A DNA stretch of 64,000 bases from JAGIBJ01 sp047604965 (GCA_047604965.1 JASGGQ010000001.1:29969-93968); one strand, 5' to 3'; numbered from the stretch's first letter, positions 32,496-42,034 are shown. The notes: generated by a model from the sequence alone, not told the origin. Translations and numbers: made by a program.

Positions 32496-35400
32496 CTACG
32501 AGTCGCGCTGGGCGGCCTCGGCGGCCTTCTTCGCCTCGGCGTTCCGGCGGCGGGTCTCCGCTGCCTTCTTCGCCGCCGCCGACCGTGCGGCCTTCTTCGC
32601 CGCCTCCACGTCGCTCAGCGCGGCTTCACCGGCCGCCTTCGCGGTCGAACGGGAGCGCGGCGCCGACGTCGCTTTGGCCTTCGGGCCCGACGACTTTGCC
32701 ACGGGAACCTTCGGCTCGCCGGCCTGCGCCGGCTCGCCGGCCTGCGCCGGCTTGCCGCCTGCCTCGCCGCCCTTCAGCGCGGCCGCCGCCGCAGCGATCG
32801 CATCGACGGCGCCCGCCGGCGTCTCCGTCATCGGCGCGCCGCCAGCCGCGCTCTTGTCGGCGTCATCAGCGGTCGCAGCGTCCCCGGAAGCTGCTTCGGT
32901 GCCAGCGCTCTTCTTGCGGCGGCGGCTGCGCGAACGGCGATTGCGCTTCGGCTCGCCATCGCCTGCGGGCGGCGCAACGGTCGCCGTCGCTCCGCCATCG
33001 GCCGGCTCCCCGGCGGCGTCGCCCGCAGCATCGCCAGCCACGCCGCCAGCCACGCCGCTCTTCTCCGCCGCCTTCTTACGGCGCCGACTGCGCGACCGCC
33101 GCGACCGCTTCCCAGAAGCAGAACCCCCACGCTCGGCCGCTAGCTCCGCCGCCTCACCCTCAAAGGTGTACGCCTCATACTCGACGACCTTCGGCGCGTG
33201 CCCGGACCGATCGTCGCCGCCATCGGCTGCGTCGGTCGGGTCGCCTCCCGGCGCGCCGACGAGCTTCGGCTCCGGTGCTGCCGCATCGGCCGCTGCACGA
33301 TCGGTGCCGCTGGCGCCGACCGCAGCGGCGGCCGTCAGCGTCTCGTCGGCTGCCTTGCGGCTCTGAGCGCCCTTGCTGGGCCCACCGCCCGGCCCGGCTG
33401 AGCCACCGGCCTTCGGGATGTTGCGCAGCAGCTCGCGCGCCAGCGCCCCCGGCTTGCGCGCGAGCCGCGTGCGCGCCCCGGTAATCACCTGCATCGCCTC
33501 GGGAGTATGCGGACGCGCCGCCGCCAGCATCGCCGCCTGAAGCCGGCGGTCCTGCTCGCGGCTGGCCTGCACCAGCCGCCGCGCATTGCGGCCATGCGCC
33601 GGCCCCGCCGAGTTCACCAGCAGCCCCAGCAGGCGCTTGCCTTCCTTCCAGCGCTGCGTCGCATACTCCTCATGCTCATCGGCGGTCGCTTCCGCGAGCT
33701 GCCAAATCCACGCCGTCGCCTGATCGCGCCGCCCAACCGGCTTATCGGCGATCGACTGCAACAAGATGCGCACCGCGTCGCGGCGATCCTCGCGCTTCCA
33801 CGTCGTGATCTCGTCGACCGCATCGGCAAACGCCTCCGGGTCACGCAGCGCCGCGATGTCCTGCACCGCTTTGAGCCGCACCTGGGGGCTGTCGTTGCGC
33901 TTGATCGCCGTCACCAGGAACGCGCGCTTGAGCTCGCCGCCGCGATCGAAGTGCAACATCGCGCGCGCCTTGCGCCAGTTCGCGTTGCTGACCTGCGCCC
34001 CGGCCAGCGCCGCCCACTGCACCTGCTCGCCGTAGTCGAGATGTTCGACCGCGATCCGCCATAGCTCGCGCTTGAAGATCTCCAGCCGCACCTCCGGGTT
34101 GCTGGCGACCGGCAGCACCCGGCGCTCCACGCGGATCTTGCGCCCCCGCCCGCGCCGCACCGGGCCGACCACGATCGCGCCACCGCGGTACACGTCGCGC
34201 TCGAGCAACGAATGGAGCGTCACGACGGGATCGTCGTGCTTGGTGCCGGGATGCACGAAGTCAACGACGAGCCCCGCCTCCTTGCCCGGCTCGCGGCGCG
34301 TGACGCGGCCGACGCGCTGCTGGTAGATCCGCTTGGACGCCGTCGGCGCGAGGTGCATGCAGACGGTCGCGCGCGGCGAGTTCCACCCCTCGGCGAGCAG
34401 CTGCGCGTTGACGAGCACGTCGATCTTGCCGGACTCGTAGTCGGCGAGCGTCCGCGACAGCTCGCGCTTGGGCGTCTCACCGGACACCGCTTTGGCTTTG
34501 ATCCCCACCTCGTTGAACGCATCGGCGAGGTTGTAGGCGTGCCGCACCCCGGCGGCATACACGACGCCCGGCATCCCACCGAAGCGTGTTTTGTACAGGT
34601 CGGCGGCGGCGAGGTTGAACGGCAACTGGTCGAGCACTTCGGCCAGCATGTCCTGGTCGAACTCCATATCGACCTCGCCGCGTCGCAACGGCACCTTCGC
34701 GATCGTGCGCACGCCGACGCCGGGGGGAATGCGGGTGCAGCGCAGCGGCGCGATCACGCCGCGCCGCGCCGCCTGCGCCAGATCAAAACGCGACGTTTGC
34801 GTTGGGAAGAGATCGGCGACGTGGCGGGCGATCAACGCGCCGGTCGCGGTCATCCCGATGAAGATCGGGCCGGTCCACGCGCGGATCGCGGCGGAGGTCT
34901 TCTCGCCGAGCGCCGTATGCGCCTCGTCGCAGATCACGATCGTGTACGCCGAACTGATCTCACCGGCGTGACGCACAAACCACTGGTACGTCTCGACCGT
35001 CACCGGGCCGAGCGCGCCCCACTCCGCGACGGGATCCTCGCCGCGCAGCAACGGCGGGCTCAGCCGCGAGCCGTAGCCGCGCGACTGGATCTCATCGATG
35101 AACTGCTCGACGAGGTTGCGGCGATGCGTGAGGATCAGCACGCCGCCGAGCCGGCACGCATCGACGAAGCCCATCGCGGCGACCGTCTTGCCGGCGCCGG
35201 TCGCATGCTCAAACCAGAACCGCTTGGCGGCGTTCGGATCTTCGGCTTGCTCGTCGAGCTGCTCGTCGTCGACGGCGTCGACCGGTTCGTCCGGCTCGCT
35301 GAAGTCGATCGCGTCAAGTTCGGCCAGTTCCTCGGCGGTTGGCGCCAGCTCCTCGGCGGTGACGCCGTGGACGTCGCTGCCTTCGCCGCTGACCCCCTCG

Positions 35401-35975
35401 TCGTCGTACTCCTCGTCGCGCTCGGCGTCGAGTTGATCGTCGCTGGTTGTCGCCGCCAGCGCGGCGGTCGCGTTCGCTGAGCCGTTGCGTGTGGCCGCGT
35501 CGCGGTACTCGCCGGCTGCGTCGCTGCTGCGCCGGTTCTTTGGCGGATCTTCGCTGCGGCCGTTGCTGCGGCGCCCACGCGGTGCGTCGTCGTGAAGCGG
35601 CGCGTTGTCCGGCACGAAGACGCTGTGCGCCTGCTCCTCGGCGAGCAGTGCCGTCAGCGTGCCGGAGAGCGCGTCGACCTGGTGCGGGCCGAGCTGCGTT
35701 TTGCCGTCGGCGAGCGTCGGCTCGTCGACCGACAGCATCCGCTCGAGCCCGAGCAGCAGCGACCAGCGGCGGCGCCACTGCGTCGACGGCGCCTCCAGCC
35801 CCTCGCTGGCTTCCGCAAGTGCCTGATCGATCGCGCGACGGCGGGCGGTGCCGCGCGCGAGGGCGGTCGAGGCCTCCTCGTCGCCGAGCAGCACCGGTTC
35901 GCGGATAAAGCCTTCGGCGCGCTTGATCTCAGCGGCGGAAGGAACGTCGTCAATGCGCGGCGCGGCGCTGGGCAC
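32496..35975 (-). CDS. SF2 DEAD/DEAH-type helicase with acidic insertion and arginine-rich tail
   Basis: A 1159-residue helicase-like protein. Superfamily 2 motifs are a Q-like GPHQ (residues 96-99), Walker A ATGAGKT (258-264), DEAH (350-353), TAT (376-378), LLAEGWNSPRA (about 527-536) and motif VI QQRVGRVTRR (552-561). About 130 residues of acidic, disordered sequence (about 120-250) separate the Q-like segment from Walker A, where about 25 residues are usual. A helical middle part follows (about 600-860). The last 300 residues are Ala/Gly/Lys-rich, with two RSRSRRRKK blocks resembling RNA-binding tails of RNase E-like proteins. It is monocistronic and convergent with birA. Substrate unknown; RNA or ribosome association is plausible. 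Confidence 0.8.
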   Translation of the reverse strand: MPSAAPRIDDVPSAAEIKRAEGFIREPVLLGDEEASTALARGTARRRAIDQALAEASEGLEAPSTQWRRRWSLLLGLERMLSVDEPTLADGKTQLGPHQVDALSGTLTALLAEEQAHSVFVPDNAPLHDDAPRGRRSNGRSEDPPKNRRSSDAAGEYRDAATRNGSANATAALAATTSDDQLDAERDEEYDDEGVSGEGSDVHGVTAEELAPTAEELAELDAIDFSEPDEPVDAVDDEQLDEQAEDPNAAKRFWFEHATGAGKTVAAMGFVDACRLGGVLILTHRRNLVEQFIDEIQSRGYGSRLSPPLLRGEDPVAEWGALGPVTVETYQWFVRHAGEISSAYTIVICDEAHTALGEKTSAAIRAWTGPIFIGMTATGALIARHVADLFPTQTSRFDLAQAARRGVIAPLRCTRIPPGVGVRTIAKVPLRRGEVDMEFDQDMLAEVLDQLPFNLAAADLYKTRFGGMPGVVYAAGVRHAYNLADAFNEVGIKAKAVSGETPKRELSRTLADYESGKIDVLVNAQLLAEGWNSPRATVCMHLAPTASKRIYQQRVGRVTRREPGKEAGLVVDFVHPGTKHDDPVVTLHSLLERDVYRGGAIVVGPVRRGRGRKIRVERRVLPVASNPEVRLEIFKRELWRIAVEHLDYGEQVQWAALAGAQVSNANWRKARAMLHFDRGGELKRAFLVTAIKRNDSPQVRLKAVQDIAALRDPEAFADAVDEITTWKREDRRDAVRILLQSIADKPVGRRDQATAWIWQLAEATADEHEEYATQRWKEGKRLLGLLVNSAGPAHGRNARRLVQASREQDRRLQAAMLAAARPHTPEAMQVITGARTRLARKPGALARELLRNIPKAGGSAGPGGGPSKGAQSRKAADETLTAAAAVGASGTDRAAADAAAPEPKLVGAPGGDPTDAADGGDDRSGHAPKVVEYEAYTFEGEAAELAAERGGSASGKRSRRSRSRRRKKAAEKSGVAGGVAGDAAGDAAGEPADGGATATVAPPAGDGEPKRNRRSRSRRRKKSAGTEAASGDAATADDADKSAAGGAPMTETPAGAVDAIAAAAAALKGGEAGGKPAQAGEPAQAGEPKVPVAKSSGPKAKATSAPRSRSTAKAAGEAALSDVEAAKKAARSAAAKKAAETRRRNAEAKKAAEAAQRDS

Positions 35976-36295
35976 GCGGCAGAACCTCGGGTCGTGGGAA
36001 CGAGAGCTTCACAAGAAGCGGGAAATCGGGTGGTGCAGATCAGCCGACCGGCTGCGCCGGTGCGCCAAAGCGCGCCAGGCGATACCAAAACGGCAATCGG
36101 GTGCGGCGGGGAAGGTGGATGGATCGCCGCCATCCAAAACATCGGCACTCCGGCGGCTTGGCCAGAGCAACTGCCTTCACTGTACTGCAACGCTTCGGCG
36201 CAGCCAAGCTTCGTGCGCGACCGCACTCGGCGCGTCGACCATCCGGCCACCCTCCGCTGCTGCCACGCCGCCGGCCGTCTGTCACTCTGCGGGGG
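35976..36295. other. Divergent promoter region, no gene seen
   Basis: 320 bases between the helicase start and the TlpA-like lipoprotein start. The in-frame extension of the downstream gene into this interval (to 36101) lacks signal-peptide or homologous character. No clear hairpin or repeat is visible. It probably holds the two divergent promoters. Confidence 0.5.
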
Positions 36296-36910
36296 ATGCG
36301 TCCTGCCGCCCGCCGCCGTGCTGCCGTGCTGGTGCTGATGGCCGCCAGTGCCGGCATCGGCGCCGGGGGCTGCGGCTCCGAGCAGCGCGCCGCGCCGGCC
36401 GAACCGCTCACCCGCGCCGAGGTACGGGCCGCGCTCGCGACGCCGATGCCGGCCGTCAGCGCGCCCGCCAAACGGCTGGAGCGCGCCGCCGGCACGGTGC
36501 TCCCCGGTAGCGGGAAGCAGGCGGTCGCGCAACTCGATGCGATCGTCGCGAGCCTGCGTGGCACGCCGCTGGTGGTCAACCTCTGGGGCGAGTGGTGCGC
36601 GCCGTGCAAGCAGGAGCTGCCGCTGCTGCAACGCGCGGCGCTCGCCCACCGTGGCGACGTGGTGTTCCTTGGCGTCGCGACGCTCTCCACTCGTGCGCGC
36701 AGCGAGCAGTACCTGCGCACCAAGATCGCGTTGCCGTACCCGTCGTTGCTCGACGATCCCGGAGCGCTCAATCGCGGCACGGGGATCGACAGCGTTCCGA
36801 AGACCTTCTTCTACGACGCGGCCGGCCGGCGCACGATCCACCAGGGTCCGTACGCCACCGCCGCCGACCTCGACGCCGACATCGCGCGCTACGCCGCCGC
36901 CGCCGGTTGA
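36296..36910 (+). CDS. TlpA/ResA-like thioredoxin-fold lipoprotein
   Basis: A 204-residue exported thiol-disulfide protein. The signal peptide ends in GIGAGGCGS, a lipobox-like site for membrane anchoring. The thioredoxin domain (about residues 60-200) has the strand LVVNLWGEWCAPCKQELPLLQ with the CxxC pair WCAPC, and the cis-proline loop SVPKTFFYDAAGR. TlpA/ResA/CcmG-type proteins reduce apocytochrome c or other extracytoplasmic thiols. It is about 14 kb from the ccm genes, so a link to cytochrome maturation is only a guess. I chose the ATG at 36296, just after a GGGGGA ribosome-binding site. Confidence 0.85.
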   Translation: MRPAARRRAAVLVLMAASAGIGAGGCGSEQRAAPAEPLTRAEVRAALATPMPAVSAPAKRLERAAGTVLPGSGKQAVAQLDAIVASLRGTPLVVNLWGEWCAPCKQELPLLQRAALAHRGDVVFLGVATLSTRARSEQYLRTKIALPYPSLLDDPGALNRGTGIDSVPKTFFYDAAGRRTIHQGPYATAADLDADIARYAAAAG

Positions 36911-36947
36911 TGCGCGCCGCGCAAGCACTCTTCTAGCCTGAGCGTCG

Positions 36948-37940
36948 ATGAGTGACCGTGAGCTGCGCACCTGCCCGCTGAGTGGCCGGCGCACGCTCGT
37001 CGCCGCCGGCCGCACCGAACGGCCGGGCGGCACGCTCGCGGTCGCGCCGCTGGAGCAGCTCGACCCGCAGAGCGATCCGTTTCTCGAAGGCCACGAAGCG
37101 CAAACACCCCCGGAAGTCGATGCCGATCGTCCCGCCGGATCGCCACCGAACGGGCCGGGCTGGCAGGTGCGCGTCGTCCCCAACCGCTACCCGCTGCTGG
37201 CGCCCGACGCGCCGCAACCGCCCGCCGAAGCGGTCACCGATCTGTTCGCCGCCTCGCCGGCCCGGGGCGCCCACGAAGTCATCATCCAGTCGCCGAACGC
37301 GCTCGTCAGCCTCGCGCAACTGCCGGCGGCGCAGGTCGAACGGGCGGTCGCGATGTGGCAACGGCGCCTGCGCGCCCACGCCGACGCGCCCGCGCGCCAC
37401 CTGATCGTCAACGAACGCCCCCAGGCCGGCGCCTCCCAGCCGCACACGCACGCCCAACTGCTGACCTTCCCCGTCGTGCCCGCCGCCCTGGCCCGCGAAC
37501 GCGAACGAGCCGCCGCGTACACGCTGCAAACGATGGGCGGCGACCTGACCGCCGACCTGCTGCAAGAGGAGGTGCGGCGCCGCGAACGGGTCGTCGCGAT
37601 CGACGACGACGCCGTGCTGCTCGCGCCATTTGCCTCGCGCGCCGCCTACCACCTGACGATCGTGCCGCGCCGCGCCGCGCTGCGCATCGAGCAGCAGGCG
37701 GACGGGATCGCAGGTGCGATGCTGCACCGTGCGCTGACCGCCCTCGCGCGGCGCTTCGACGCGCCGGTGCCGCTGAACCTGTGGGTGCGCACCGCCGTCG
37801 CCGGTGCCGAGCGCACGAGCTGGCGGATCGAGCTGTTGCCGGCGCTCGCCCGGCCCGGTGGCGTTGAACTGGGCGCCGGCATCGACGTGTGTACCGTCGC
37901 CCCCGAACAGGCCGCTGCGGAGCTGCGAGCATGCTGCTGA
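36948..37940 (+). CDS. Galactose-1-phosphate uridylyltransferase-like protein
   Basis: A 330-residue GalT-family (HIT superfamily) nucleotidyltransferase. Typical parts are the N-terminal CPLSGRRTLVAAGRTERP, WQVRVVPNRYPLL, GAHEVIIQSPNAL, a LIVNERPQAGASQPHTHAQL segment carrying the catalytic His-x-His, and VLLAPFASRAAYHLTIVPRR. GalT of E. coli has HPH-GQ at the active site; here it reads PHTHAQ, the form seen in divergent GalT-like enzymes of thermophiles and actinobacteria. The sugar and nucleotide specificity is therefore uncertain. It overlaps the AEC transporter gene by 10 bases. No galE or galK is nearby. Confidence 0.82.
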   Translation: MSDRELRTCPLSGRRTLVAAGRTERPGGTLAVAPLEQLDPQSDPFLEGHEAQTPPEVDADRPAGSPPNGPGWQVRVVPNRYPLLAPDAPQPPAEAVTDLFAASPARGAHEVIIQSPNALVSLAQLPAAQVERAVAMWQRRLRAHADAPARHLIVNERPQAGASQPHTHAQLLTFPVVPAALARERERAAAYTLQTMGGDLTADLLQEEVRRRERVVAIDDDAVLLAPFASRAAYHLTIVPRRAALRIEQQADGIAGAMLHRALTALARRFDAPVPLNLWVRTAVAGAERTSWRIELLPALARPGGVELGAGIDVCTVAPEQAAAELRACC

Positions 37941-38842
37941 TCTCGCTCGTCGTCGTCGCGGCGATGGCCGCCGGGGTGTTCGCGCGCCAGCGCAGCCACC
38001 ATCCCGACCGGTGGGTGACGGTCGCGCTCGACCTCGTGATGCTCGTGATGATCCCAGTGATCGGCTTCGCGTACGCCACGCGCCTTGCACTGGACTTCTC
38101 GACGGTCGTCGGGATTCTCGGTGGCTACGTCGCGATCACGCTCGTTGGCCTGGCCGCCTGGTGGATCACCGCGCAGCGGCTCCGGCTCACGCGGCCCCAG
38201 CAGGGCGCCGTGGTGCTCGCGACGGTGCTGGCGAACACCGGCTACCTCGGCCTGCCGGTCGCATTGACCCTGCTGCACCGCGACGAGTTCCCCAAGTCGA
38301 TCGCGTGGGACTCGCTGATCAGCCAGCCGATGGCGCTGCTCGTCGCGCCGTTCATCGCCGGGGCGTTCTCGCCGACCCACCGCGACGCGCACCTCGCCCA
38401 GCAGCTCTTCGCCGTCATCAAGCGCGCCCCGGCGATCCCCGCGCTGATCGCCGGGCTGCTGATCCCCGCCGGCTGGGTGCCGCAATGGCTGCTGGATCTC
38501 GCGACCGGCTTCGTGTACGCGATTCTGCCGCTCGGCTTTTTCGCGGTGGGCGTGACGCTGATGCGGATGCGGCACGCCGGTGATCGCCCGCCGCGGGCCG
38601 CCGTCGTGACCGCCCTCGCGCTGCGCGATCTCGCCGCGCCCGGCATCTTCCTGCTGCTCGGGCTGCTGGTGCTGCCCGACGAGCCGCGCGCCTTCGTGCT
38701 GCAAGCGGCGATGCCATGCGGCCTCAACGCCCTCGTGATCGGCCATGCGTTCGACCTTGATACCGGGATCATCGCCACCGCGATCGCCTGGTCGACCGCG
38801 ATCGTGCTGACGGTCGCTCTGCTCGGCGCCGTCGTGGCCTGA
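37931..38842 (+). CDS. AEC family transporter (auxin efflux carrier-like)
   Basis: A 303-residue membrane protein with about ten hydrophobic helices in two pseudo-repeats, as in the auxin efflux carrier (AEC/PIN-like) family. The signature ANTGYLGLPVALTLL (about residues 96-110) matches the N-T-x-x-x-G-x-P motif of AEC carriers, and a similar C-terminal segment is MPCGLNALVIGHAF. Bacterial members are thought to transport malonate or other dicarboxylates. I chose the ATG at 37931, inside the end of the galT-like gene, indicating translational coupling. The substrate cannot be deduced. Confidence 0.85.
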   Translation: MLLISLVVVAAMAAGVFARQRSHHPDRWVTVALDLVMLVMIPVIGFAYATRLALDFSTVVGILGGYVAITLVGLAAWWITAQRLRLTRPQQGAVVLATVLANTGYLGLPVALTLLHRDEFPKSIAWDSLISQPMALLVAPFIAGAFSPTHRDAHLAQQLFAVIKRAPAIPALIAGLLIPAGWVPQWLLDLATGFVYAILPLGFFAVGVTLMRMRHAGDRPPRAAVVTALALRDLAAPGIFLLLGLLVLPDEPRAFVLQAAMPCGLNALVIGHAFDLDTGIIATAIAWSTAIVLTVALLGAVVA

Positions 38843-38924
38843 GCGGCGTTGCCGAGCGGCCGATGCAGGCAGTGGCGCGGCGGCGCTTCGGGCCGTTTGG
38901 GTTGCGCCCGTACACTGGCGGCGA

Positions 38925-39434
38925 ATGGATATTGAACGCGCGATTGTCGAGCGGCGCACCACCAAGCGCTTCACCGCCCAGGTGGTGCCGGCCGAAGTGG
39001 TGCGCGAACTGGTCGAACTCGCGACCCACGCACCGAACCACAAGCTCACCGCCCCGTGGCGCTTTCGCTTGCTGGGCCCCGAAGCGACCGCGTCGCTGGT
39101 GCGCATCGCTCCGGCCGACAAAAAGCCAAAGATGACGCTCGCGCCGGCCCGCGTGCTCGTCAGCTGCCGGATCAGTGGCGATCCGACGCGCCGCGAGGAA
39201 GATCTCTTCGCGACCGCTGCGGCGGTGCAAACGCTGCTGCTGGTCGCGACCGGCCGGGGGATCGACAGCTTCTGGCAAAGCCCGACCGTCGCCGGCTTGC
39301 CGGCCGCGCGAGGCCTGCTTGGCATCCCCGACGATGAGGAACTGGTCGCTGTCGTCAACCTCGGGTACGCGGGCGACGAACGGACCAGTCCGGCGCGGCG
39401 ACCGGTCGACGAACTCTTCGAGGTGCTCGACTAG
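38925..39434 (+). CDS. Nitroreductase family protein
   Basis: A 169-residue FMN-dependent nitroreductase-fold protein. MDIERAIVERRTTKRFTAQVVPAEVV is the classical start with the Arg-rich FMN phosphate-binding helix. THAPNHKLTAPWRFRLL supplies the second FMN-binding region, and GIDSFWQSPTVAGLPAARGLLGIPDDEELVAVVNLGY is the C-terminal part. It is about 20-30 residues shorter than typical family members, with a reduced central helical excursion, but all FMN-contact regions are present. The physiological substrate is unknown. It lies 82 bases after the AEC gene and 3 bases before the solute-binding lipoprotein gene. Confidence 0.85.
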   Translation: MDIERAIVERRTTKRFTAQVVPAEVVRELVELATHAPNHKLTAPWRFRLLGPEATASLVRIAPADKKPKMTLAPARVLVSCRISGDPTRREEDLFATAAAVQTLLLVATGRGIDSFWQSPTVAGLPAARGLLGIPDDEELVAVVNLGYAGDERTSPARRPVDELFEVLD

Positions 39435-39437
39435 GCC

Positions 39438-40973
39438 ATGCGTCGGCCGGCGTTCACCGCCCTGGCCGGGGTGCTTGCCGCCGCCAGTGGTCTGCTGACG
39501 GCCTGCGGCGATCGGCAGCCGAGCCGCAGTTCGCCGCCGAACGCCGGGCCGCGCGCCGCGACGATCGCCGTCGGCGCCTTGCCGCGCACGCTCGATCCCG
39601 CACGGGCCAGTAGCGTCGCCGAGCGGGCGATCGCCGCCGCCACGCAAACGCCGCTGCTGACGTACCGGCGAACCGCGGGTGACGAAGCGGCCACGCTCAC
39701 CCCGGCACTCGCTGGCGCACTGCCGCAGCTTTCCCTTGACGCCCGCGAGTATCGCTTCCAGCTGCGCCGTGGCCTGGTGTACGCCGATGGTGCGCTCGTC
39801 AAAGCGTCCGACGTTGAGCGTGCGATCGCGCATGCTTCCGCCGATGCCACCGACGGCGAGCTGCGGACGGTGCTCGCATCGATCGTCGGCGCGCCGAGCC
39901 GCGATGGGGCGACGCTCTCCGGGGTGCGCAGCGACGACCGTTCCGGCATGGTCGTCGTGCGGCTGCGGCACGCCGACGGCCGCGTGCCGTTTGCACTCGC
40001 CGATCCGGCGACCGCGCCGCAGCCGTCGCTGCCGAAAGCCGGCGAGATTCCCGCGTCGACCGGGCCGCTGCGTATCGCCAGCTCGTCGAAGCGCAGCGTG
40101 GTGCTGGCCGCGAACCCGCTGCGCGCGACGATTTCGACGGTGCCGGCCGCGCGGCTGGCGCAGCTTTCGCTCGTGCTCCGGCCCAGCGGCGCGAGCGCCC
40201 GCGAATTGGCCGGCGGCACGGTCGATCTGGATCTCACCGCTGCGGCGGTGTCGTCGCGCGGGTCGGCACGCGGCGCCCGGGCGAGCGCCGCGACGCTGGT
40301 GACGGGCCCCAGTACCTCAGTGGTGGCGGCGGTGGTAGCGCAGCGCGGGGCACTGGCGGCGCGGACCGTTCGCCGCGCGCTGGCGGCCGCGATCGACCGG
40401 CGCGACGCCGGCAGTGCGGCGTCCGGTGCTGCACCGACCTGCGGGCTGCTGCCGCCGTTTGCCGTTGGTGCGGTCGATCGTGAGCCGTGTCCGGCGCCGC
40501 CGGCAGCCCCGCTGCGCCGGCTGCTGACCGGCGTGCAGGTGACGGTGGCGGTGCCGCGCGGCGAGGCGTGGAGCGCCGCAACCGAAGCGATCTTGCGCGA
40601 AGCGATCGACGCGCTCGGTGGGACGGCGAGCTTCGCGGCAAGTCGCGCGCCGCTCGAGGCCGCCGCCAGCGGCGCCGCTGATATCGCGGTGGCCCGCGTG
40701 ACGCCGCGCCTGCCGCACCCGTCGTTTTGGCTGGAGCCTGCGGCGAGCTTTGACGCGCTGCTTGCGCGTGAGGTGCCGCGGTTGACGGCCGGCCCGCTGA
40801 CCGGCACCGGTGGGCGCTGGGCCGCGCTGGATCGTCGCGTCGTCGATCGGGGGGTCGTGATGCCGCTCCTGGCGCTGGAGCGCGTTGCGGTCGTCGGCCG
40901 GCAGGTCGATCGCCGCACGGTGCTGCTGCATCCGCTGTTCGGCCTGGATCTCGCCGCGTTGGATTTGGCGTGA
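39438..40973 (+). CDS. Orphan family-5 extracellular solute-binding lipoprotein
   Basis: A 511-residue protein resembling the substrate-binding proteins of peptide/nickel ABC importers (SBP_bac_5). The signal peptide ends at the lipobox LLTACGD with the lipid cysteine near residue 23. The start of the mature domain is like the family (ALPRTLDPARASS, then LTYRRTAGDE), with YRFQLRRGLVYADGALVKASDV matching the conserved F-x-L-R-x-G-x-x-F-H/A-DG region. No permease or ATPase gene is adjacent, so it may share a transporter encoded elsewhere or have another envelope role. A 7-bp stem hairpin follows the stop codon. Confidence 0.78.
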   Translation: MRRPAFTALAGVLAAASGLLTACGDRQPSRSSPPNAGPRAATIAVGALPRTLDPARASSVAERAIAAATQTPLLTYRRTAGDEAATLTPALAGALPQLSLDAREYRFQLRRGLVYADGALVKASDVERAIAHASADATDGELRTVLASIVGAPSRDGATLSGVRSDDRSGMVVVRLRHADGRVPFALADPATAPQPSLPKAGEIPASTGPLRIASSSKRSVVLAANPLRATISTVPAARLAQLSLVLRPSGASARELAGGTVDLDLTAAAVSSRGSARGARASAATLVTGPSTSVVAAVVAQRGALAARTVRRALAAAIDRRDAGSAASGAAPTCGLLPPFAVGAVDREPCPAPPAAPLRRLLTGVQVTVAVPRGEAWSAATEAILREAIDALGGTASFAASRAPLEAAASGAADIAVARVTPRLPHPSFWLEPAASFDALLAREVPRLTAGPLTGTGGRWAALDRRVVDRGVVMPLLALERVAVVGRQVDRRTVLLHPLFGLDLAALDLA

Positions 40974-40978
40974 GAGGC

Positions 40979-40997
40979 GCGGAGCGTTCGGCTCCGC
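40979..40997 (+). terminator. Hairpin after the solute-binding lipoprotein gene
   Basis: GCGGAGC (40979-40985) and GCTCCGC (40991-40997) form a 7-bp GC stem with a 5-base loop, 5 bases after the stop codon. No U-tract follows, as is common in high-GC actinobacteria. Confidence 0.5.
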
Positions 40998-41000
40998 CGA

Positions 41001-41058
41001 GCGGCGGGCGGCCGGTATTGACCGGGCGTCGGGGGTGTGGGGCGGCGGGCGGCCGGTA
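41001..41058. repeat. 17-bp direct repeat pair upstream of tRNA-Arg
   Basis: GCGGCGGGCGGCCGGTA occurs at 41001-41017 and exactly again at 41042-41058, a 41-base period. The second copy ends 23 bases before the tRNA. It may be a chance GC-rich duplication or a promoter-proximal element. Confidence 0.55.
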
Positions 41059-41081
41059 CGCTTCGCTGGTCCCGCCCTCCC

Positions 41082-41155
<74 letters not shown>

Positions 41156-41395
41156 CTGACCGGTGGGTGTGTCGCTGGGTCTGGCGTCGCACCTCGTGCT
41201 GACCGCGCCGCACATTGCACCGTATCTCGGTGCGACAGTTGGTGTTCGCTCGAACACGTTCTGCCGCTCCGAGATGTGGAGTATAGGAGCGCGGTTGCCT
41301 GCACCGACACGAGCGCAATTGCGTGGGTCGGAGACGTCTTGCGCGTCCGGGCCGAACGTTGCCGCCGCGCGGGGTCCAGCCGATAGGGTCAGCGC

Positions 41396-42034
41396 GTGCG
41401 CGGCCGACTGATCAGCGTCGAAGGGCTAGACGGCACCGGCAAAACGACGGTGTGCGAAGCGCTGGCCGCACGCCTGCGCGACCACGAGGTGCAGGTACTG
41501 CGCCTGCGCGAACCGGGTGGCACGGCCGTCGGCGAGCACATCCGCGGGCTGCTCGCCGACCCGTCGCGCAGCCTGACGCCGCGCACTGAACTGCTGCTCT
41601 TCGCGGCGGCCCGCGCCGAACTGGCCGAAACGGTGATCCGGCCGGCGCTCGCCAGCGGATCGTGGGTACTGCTCGACCGCTACATCGATTCGACACTCGC
41701 CTACCAAGGCGCAGGCCGCCAGCTCGGCGACGAACTGGTCCACACGGTGAACGCCGTCGCGACCGGCGGACTACTCCCCGACCGCACGCTGCTGCTGCAC
41801 GCGCCGGTCGAGGTGCGCGCCCGCCGAATCGGCGGGCGCGGCGAAGCACCCGACCGCCTCGAACGGGCCGGCGACGAACTCTTCGCGCGCACGCAGGCGC
41901 GGTACGAGCAACTCCTTGGCGAGCAGCCCGAGCGGGTGCGCGCCGTTGACGCCTCCGGGACGCCCGACGAGGTCGCCGCGCTGGCTTGGGCAGCGACCGC
42001 CGATCTGCTGCAATCAGCGGTGGCGCGCCGATGA
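41396..42034 (+). CDS. tmk: Thymidylate kinase
   Basis: A 212-residue dTMP kinase, which phosphorylates dTMP to dTDP for DNA synthesis. The P-loop SVEGLDGTGKTT is at residues 6-17, LREPGGTAVGEHIRGLL corresponds to the conserved EPG segment, and the DR(Y/F) motif is in VLLDRYIDSTLAYQGAGR, followed by a LID region with RIGGRGEAPDRLE. It starts at a GTG and its stop overlaps the ATG of the giant coiled-coil gene (ATGA at 42031-42034), so the two are translationally coupled. In many bacteria tmk is followed by holB (DNA polymerase III delta prime), which is not the case here. Confidence 0.94.
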   Translation: MRGRLISVEGLDGTGKTTVCEALAARLRDHEVQVLRLREPGGTAVGEHIRGLLADPSRSLTPRTELLLFAAARAELAETVIRPALASGSWVLLDRYIDSTLAYQGAGRQLGDELVHTVNAVATGGLLPDRTLLLHAPVEVRARRIGGRGEAPDRLERAGDELFARTQARYEQLLGEQPERVRAVDASGTPDEVAALAWAATADLLQSAVARR

